From contig CAJCJE010000651.1 in the NCBI GenBank assembly GCA_903970565.1, positions 1-7,927 on the forward strand: 7,927 bases of DNA. The letters are read 5' to 3'. The notes below the pieces were generated by a model that worked only from the letters and a program-made list of their open reading frames with translations, searched no databases and was not told the DNA's origin. Source of the DNA: Candidatus Melainabacteria bacterium (GTDB taxonomy: Bacteria; Actinomycetota; Actinomycetes; Mycobacteriales; Pseudonocardiaceae). A program made the position numbers and the translations under genes. Positions 6,792 through 7,927 of the stretch are shown piece by piece (position 1 is the stretch's first letter; each line of letters begins with the position of its first letter).

Positions 6792-7436
6792 TCAGGGCCG
6801 TTGCCACGGTCTTGTGGTGCCCTTGGCCGCGAAGTAGTCGCCGCCCTTGGCGATCGGCTCGTCGGTGCCCCAGGCACGGGTCCGGCCGGCCGCCGGGACC
6901 AGCCTCGGGATGTGCTTACGGCAGTGGATGTAGGCCTCCACCACGGTCACCTTCACCCAGCGCTGCGGCGTGCGGGCGCGTTCGTCGTCGACGGCGAGGT
7001 CCGGGTGTTCGGCGCGGAGATCGGCGTCCTCGACGATGGCCGCGTGCCCGTTGACGTGCAGGCCGATCAGATCCGTCACGAAGTCGACCAGCAGCACGCC
7101 GATCTGCGCGTTCTCGCTGATGTTGCCGAGACTGGCCAGCACACCGTTGCCCCGGTACTCCGGATACGCGAAGGTGCGCTCGTCGATGACCTGGATGAAG
7201 CCGGGCGGCCCGGCCCGGAGCGAGCAGTCGCATTCGCCGGTGGCGTCCGAGGTGGCGATGAACGCCATCTCCATCCGACCGACGAAGGAGATCATCTGTT
7301 CGTTGAGGTGATCGAGCACCTGGTCGTCGTAGAACCGCATGGCCCGCGTCCCGGTGCCGTAGGCGGACTGGAGCAGGTGCTCACCGCGCGAGCCCGGTAG
7401 CTCCAACCCGTCGGGTGCGGGGGGAACCTCCGGCAC
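6792..7436 (-). CDS. Pyridoxamine 5'-phosphate oxidase-fold flavin-binding protein
   Basis: The product belongs to the putative PNPOx family (PF01243, COG3576-like), split-barrel proteins that usually bind FMN. The true reaction is unknown, and it is not PdxH. Counting from the GTG at 7434-7436 (214 residues), the family-typical pieces are FVGRMEMAFIATSD at 51-64, GECDCSLRAGPPGF at 67-80, EYRGNGVLASLGNI at 93-106 and EAYIHCRKHIPRL at 167-179, then a WGTDEP tail. The frame stays open to an ATG at 7784, but those extra 116 codons have weaker third-position GC and no likeness to the family. The usual N-terminus of these proteins (ALPGSRGEHxLQ) lies just inside the GTG. No strong ribosome-binding site marks the GTG, and an in-frame GTG at 7476-7478 is an alternative. 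High confidence in family, moderate in start. Confidence 0.88.
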   Translation of the reverse strand: MPEVPPAPDGLELPGSRGEHLLQSAYGTGTRAMRFYDDQVLDHLNEQMISFVGRMEMAFIATSDATGECDCSLRAGPPGFIQVIDERTFAYPEYRGNGVLASLGNISENAQIGVLLVDFVTDLIGLHVNGHAAIVEDADLRAEHPDLAVDDERARTPQRWVKVTVVEAYIHCRKHIPRLVPAAGRTRAWGTDEPIAKGGDYFAAKGTTRPWQRP

Positions 7437-7927
7437 CCGGTCGGCACCGACACCCCACCCTAATGTGTCTGAAATCACACTCGATTGTTCTATTGGCGTT
7501 TCGGGCGAATCAGTTGAATTGTCGGTAGTCGACGGCTGGTCACGTTCCGTAGCCAATACAGCTGCGCCGACAGTGGCCGACCGCGGTGCGATCGGGCCAG
7601 ACTCGGACAGCTCGAGCAACAGGAGGTCGGTTCCAGCCGTCCCAGTTGGGGCGGGTAACGAAAAAGTCACGAGGCACACGCTTACCCGATCTTGGTGATC
7701 AATGCAGCCCCCTGTGACCAGATTCGCCCATTGGTCGCAGTGGGTGTTGAGCCGAAAGTGACGAGAAGCCACTCGAACGGGCAATCAAGGCTGTCATTTC
7801 ACCAATGGCGAGCTACTGTCCTTGCGTCGGGGGTCAGGCATTACCAACTTTCGGCATCTTGCCGACGCCCAGTACGAAGGTAGAGACTTCGCCCCGACCA
7901 TGACTGCGAACGCCGTAATCAATCCGA
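7437..7927. other. Lower-GC region without a defended gene
   Basis: Two 60-base lines I counted (7681-7800) are 57% and 53% G+C, against up to about 80% in parts of the neighbouring gene. The region must hold the promoter of the PNPOx-like gene; GTGT-N8-ACAC at 7465-7480 is a weak operator-like palindrome. Between 7788 and the window edge a plus-strand frame is open for about 46 codons, with natural-looking residues at the end (NFRHLADAQYEGRDFAPTM). The antisense frame is open too. Either could be the edge of a gene continuing outside the window, but I cannot choose. Confidence 0.4.

Noticed and set aside
7465..7698. 77-codon plus-strand frame starting MSEITLDCSIG
   Set aside because: Composition is passable, but there is no ribosome-binding site, it shares third positions with the antisense frame, and it resembles no family I know.

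Overview
The window looks like chromosomal DNA of a high-GC actinomycete, most likely a Pseudonocardiales-type or related mycelial genus. Codons end mostly in G or C, start codons include GTG, and clpB carries an actinobacterial HspR operator (HAIR). The order pyrE, small membrane protein, clpB, all on one strand, matches what I remember of Mycobacterium tuberculosis (pyrE, Rv0383c, clpB). I could not search a database, so the taxon is an inference.

All five intact genes lie on the minus strand. From right to left they are: a putative flavin-binding PNPOx-fold protein (6792-7436); clpB, the heat-shock disaggregase (3063-5654); an unrecognised 226-residue membrane-anchored protein (1959-2639); a short-chain dehydrogenase/reductase (997-1764); and pyrE, orotate phosphoribosyltransferase (335-928). 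The SDR sits between pyrE and the membrane protein, where the remembered mycobacterial order has nothing. The clpB upstream region is dense with signals: a HAIR palindrome overlapping a sigma-H/sigma-R-like promoter, a promoter-like pair facing the other way, and a leader hairpin that could hide the ribosome-binding site.

The spacers are unusually structured. The 1.1-kb gap between clpB and the PNPOx-like gene (5655-6791) holds four things: a probable broken lipoprotein gene on the plus strand (5801-6226); one copy of a 44-bp dispersed repeat (6236-6279) whose inverted partner is at 33-76; seven DnaA-box-like 9-mers in 224 bp (6316-6539); and a run of short tandem repeats (6684-6755). Downstream of pyrE is a perfect-period array of six 17-bp units (224-325). 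The clpB to membrane-protein gap (2640-3062) has two long perfect inverted repeats in tandem. The far right (7437-7927) has lower GC and no gene I can defend.

The strongest candidate for something undescribed is the DnaA-box cluster away from dnaA. It resembles the DnaA-titrating clusters (datA in E. coli, D78 in Streptomyces) more than an origin. No CRISPR array, tRNA, rRNA or intact mobile element was seen.
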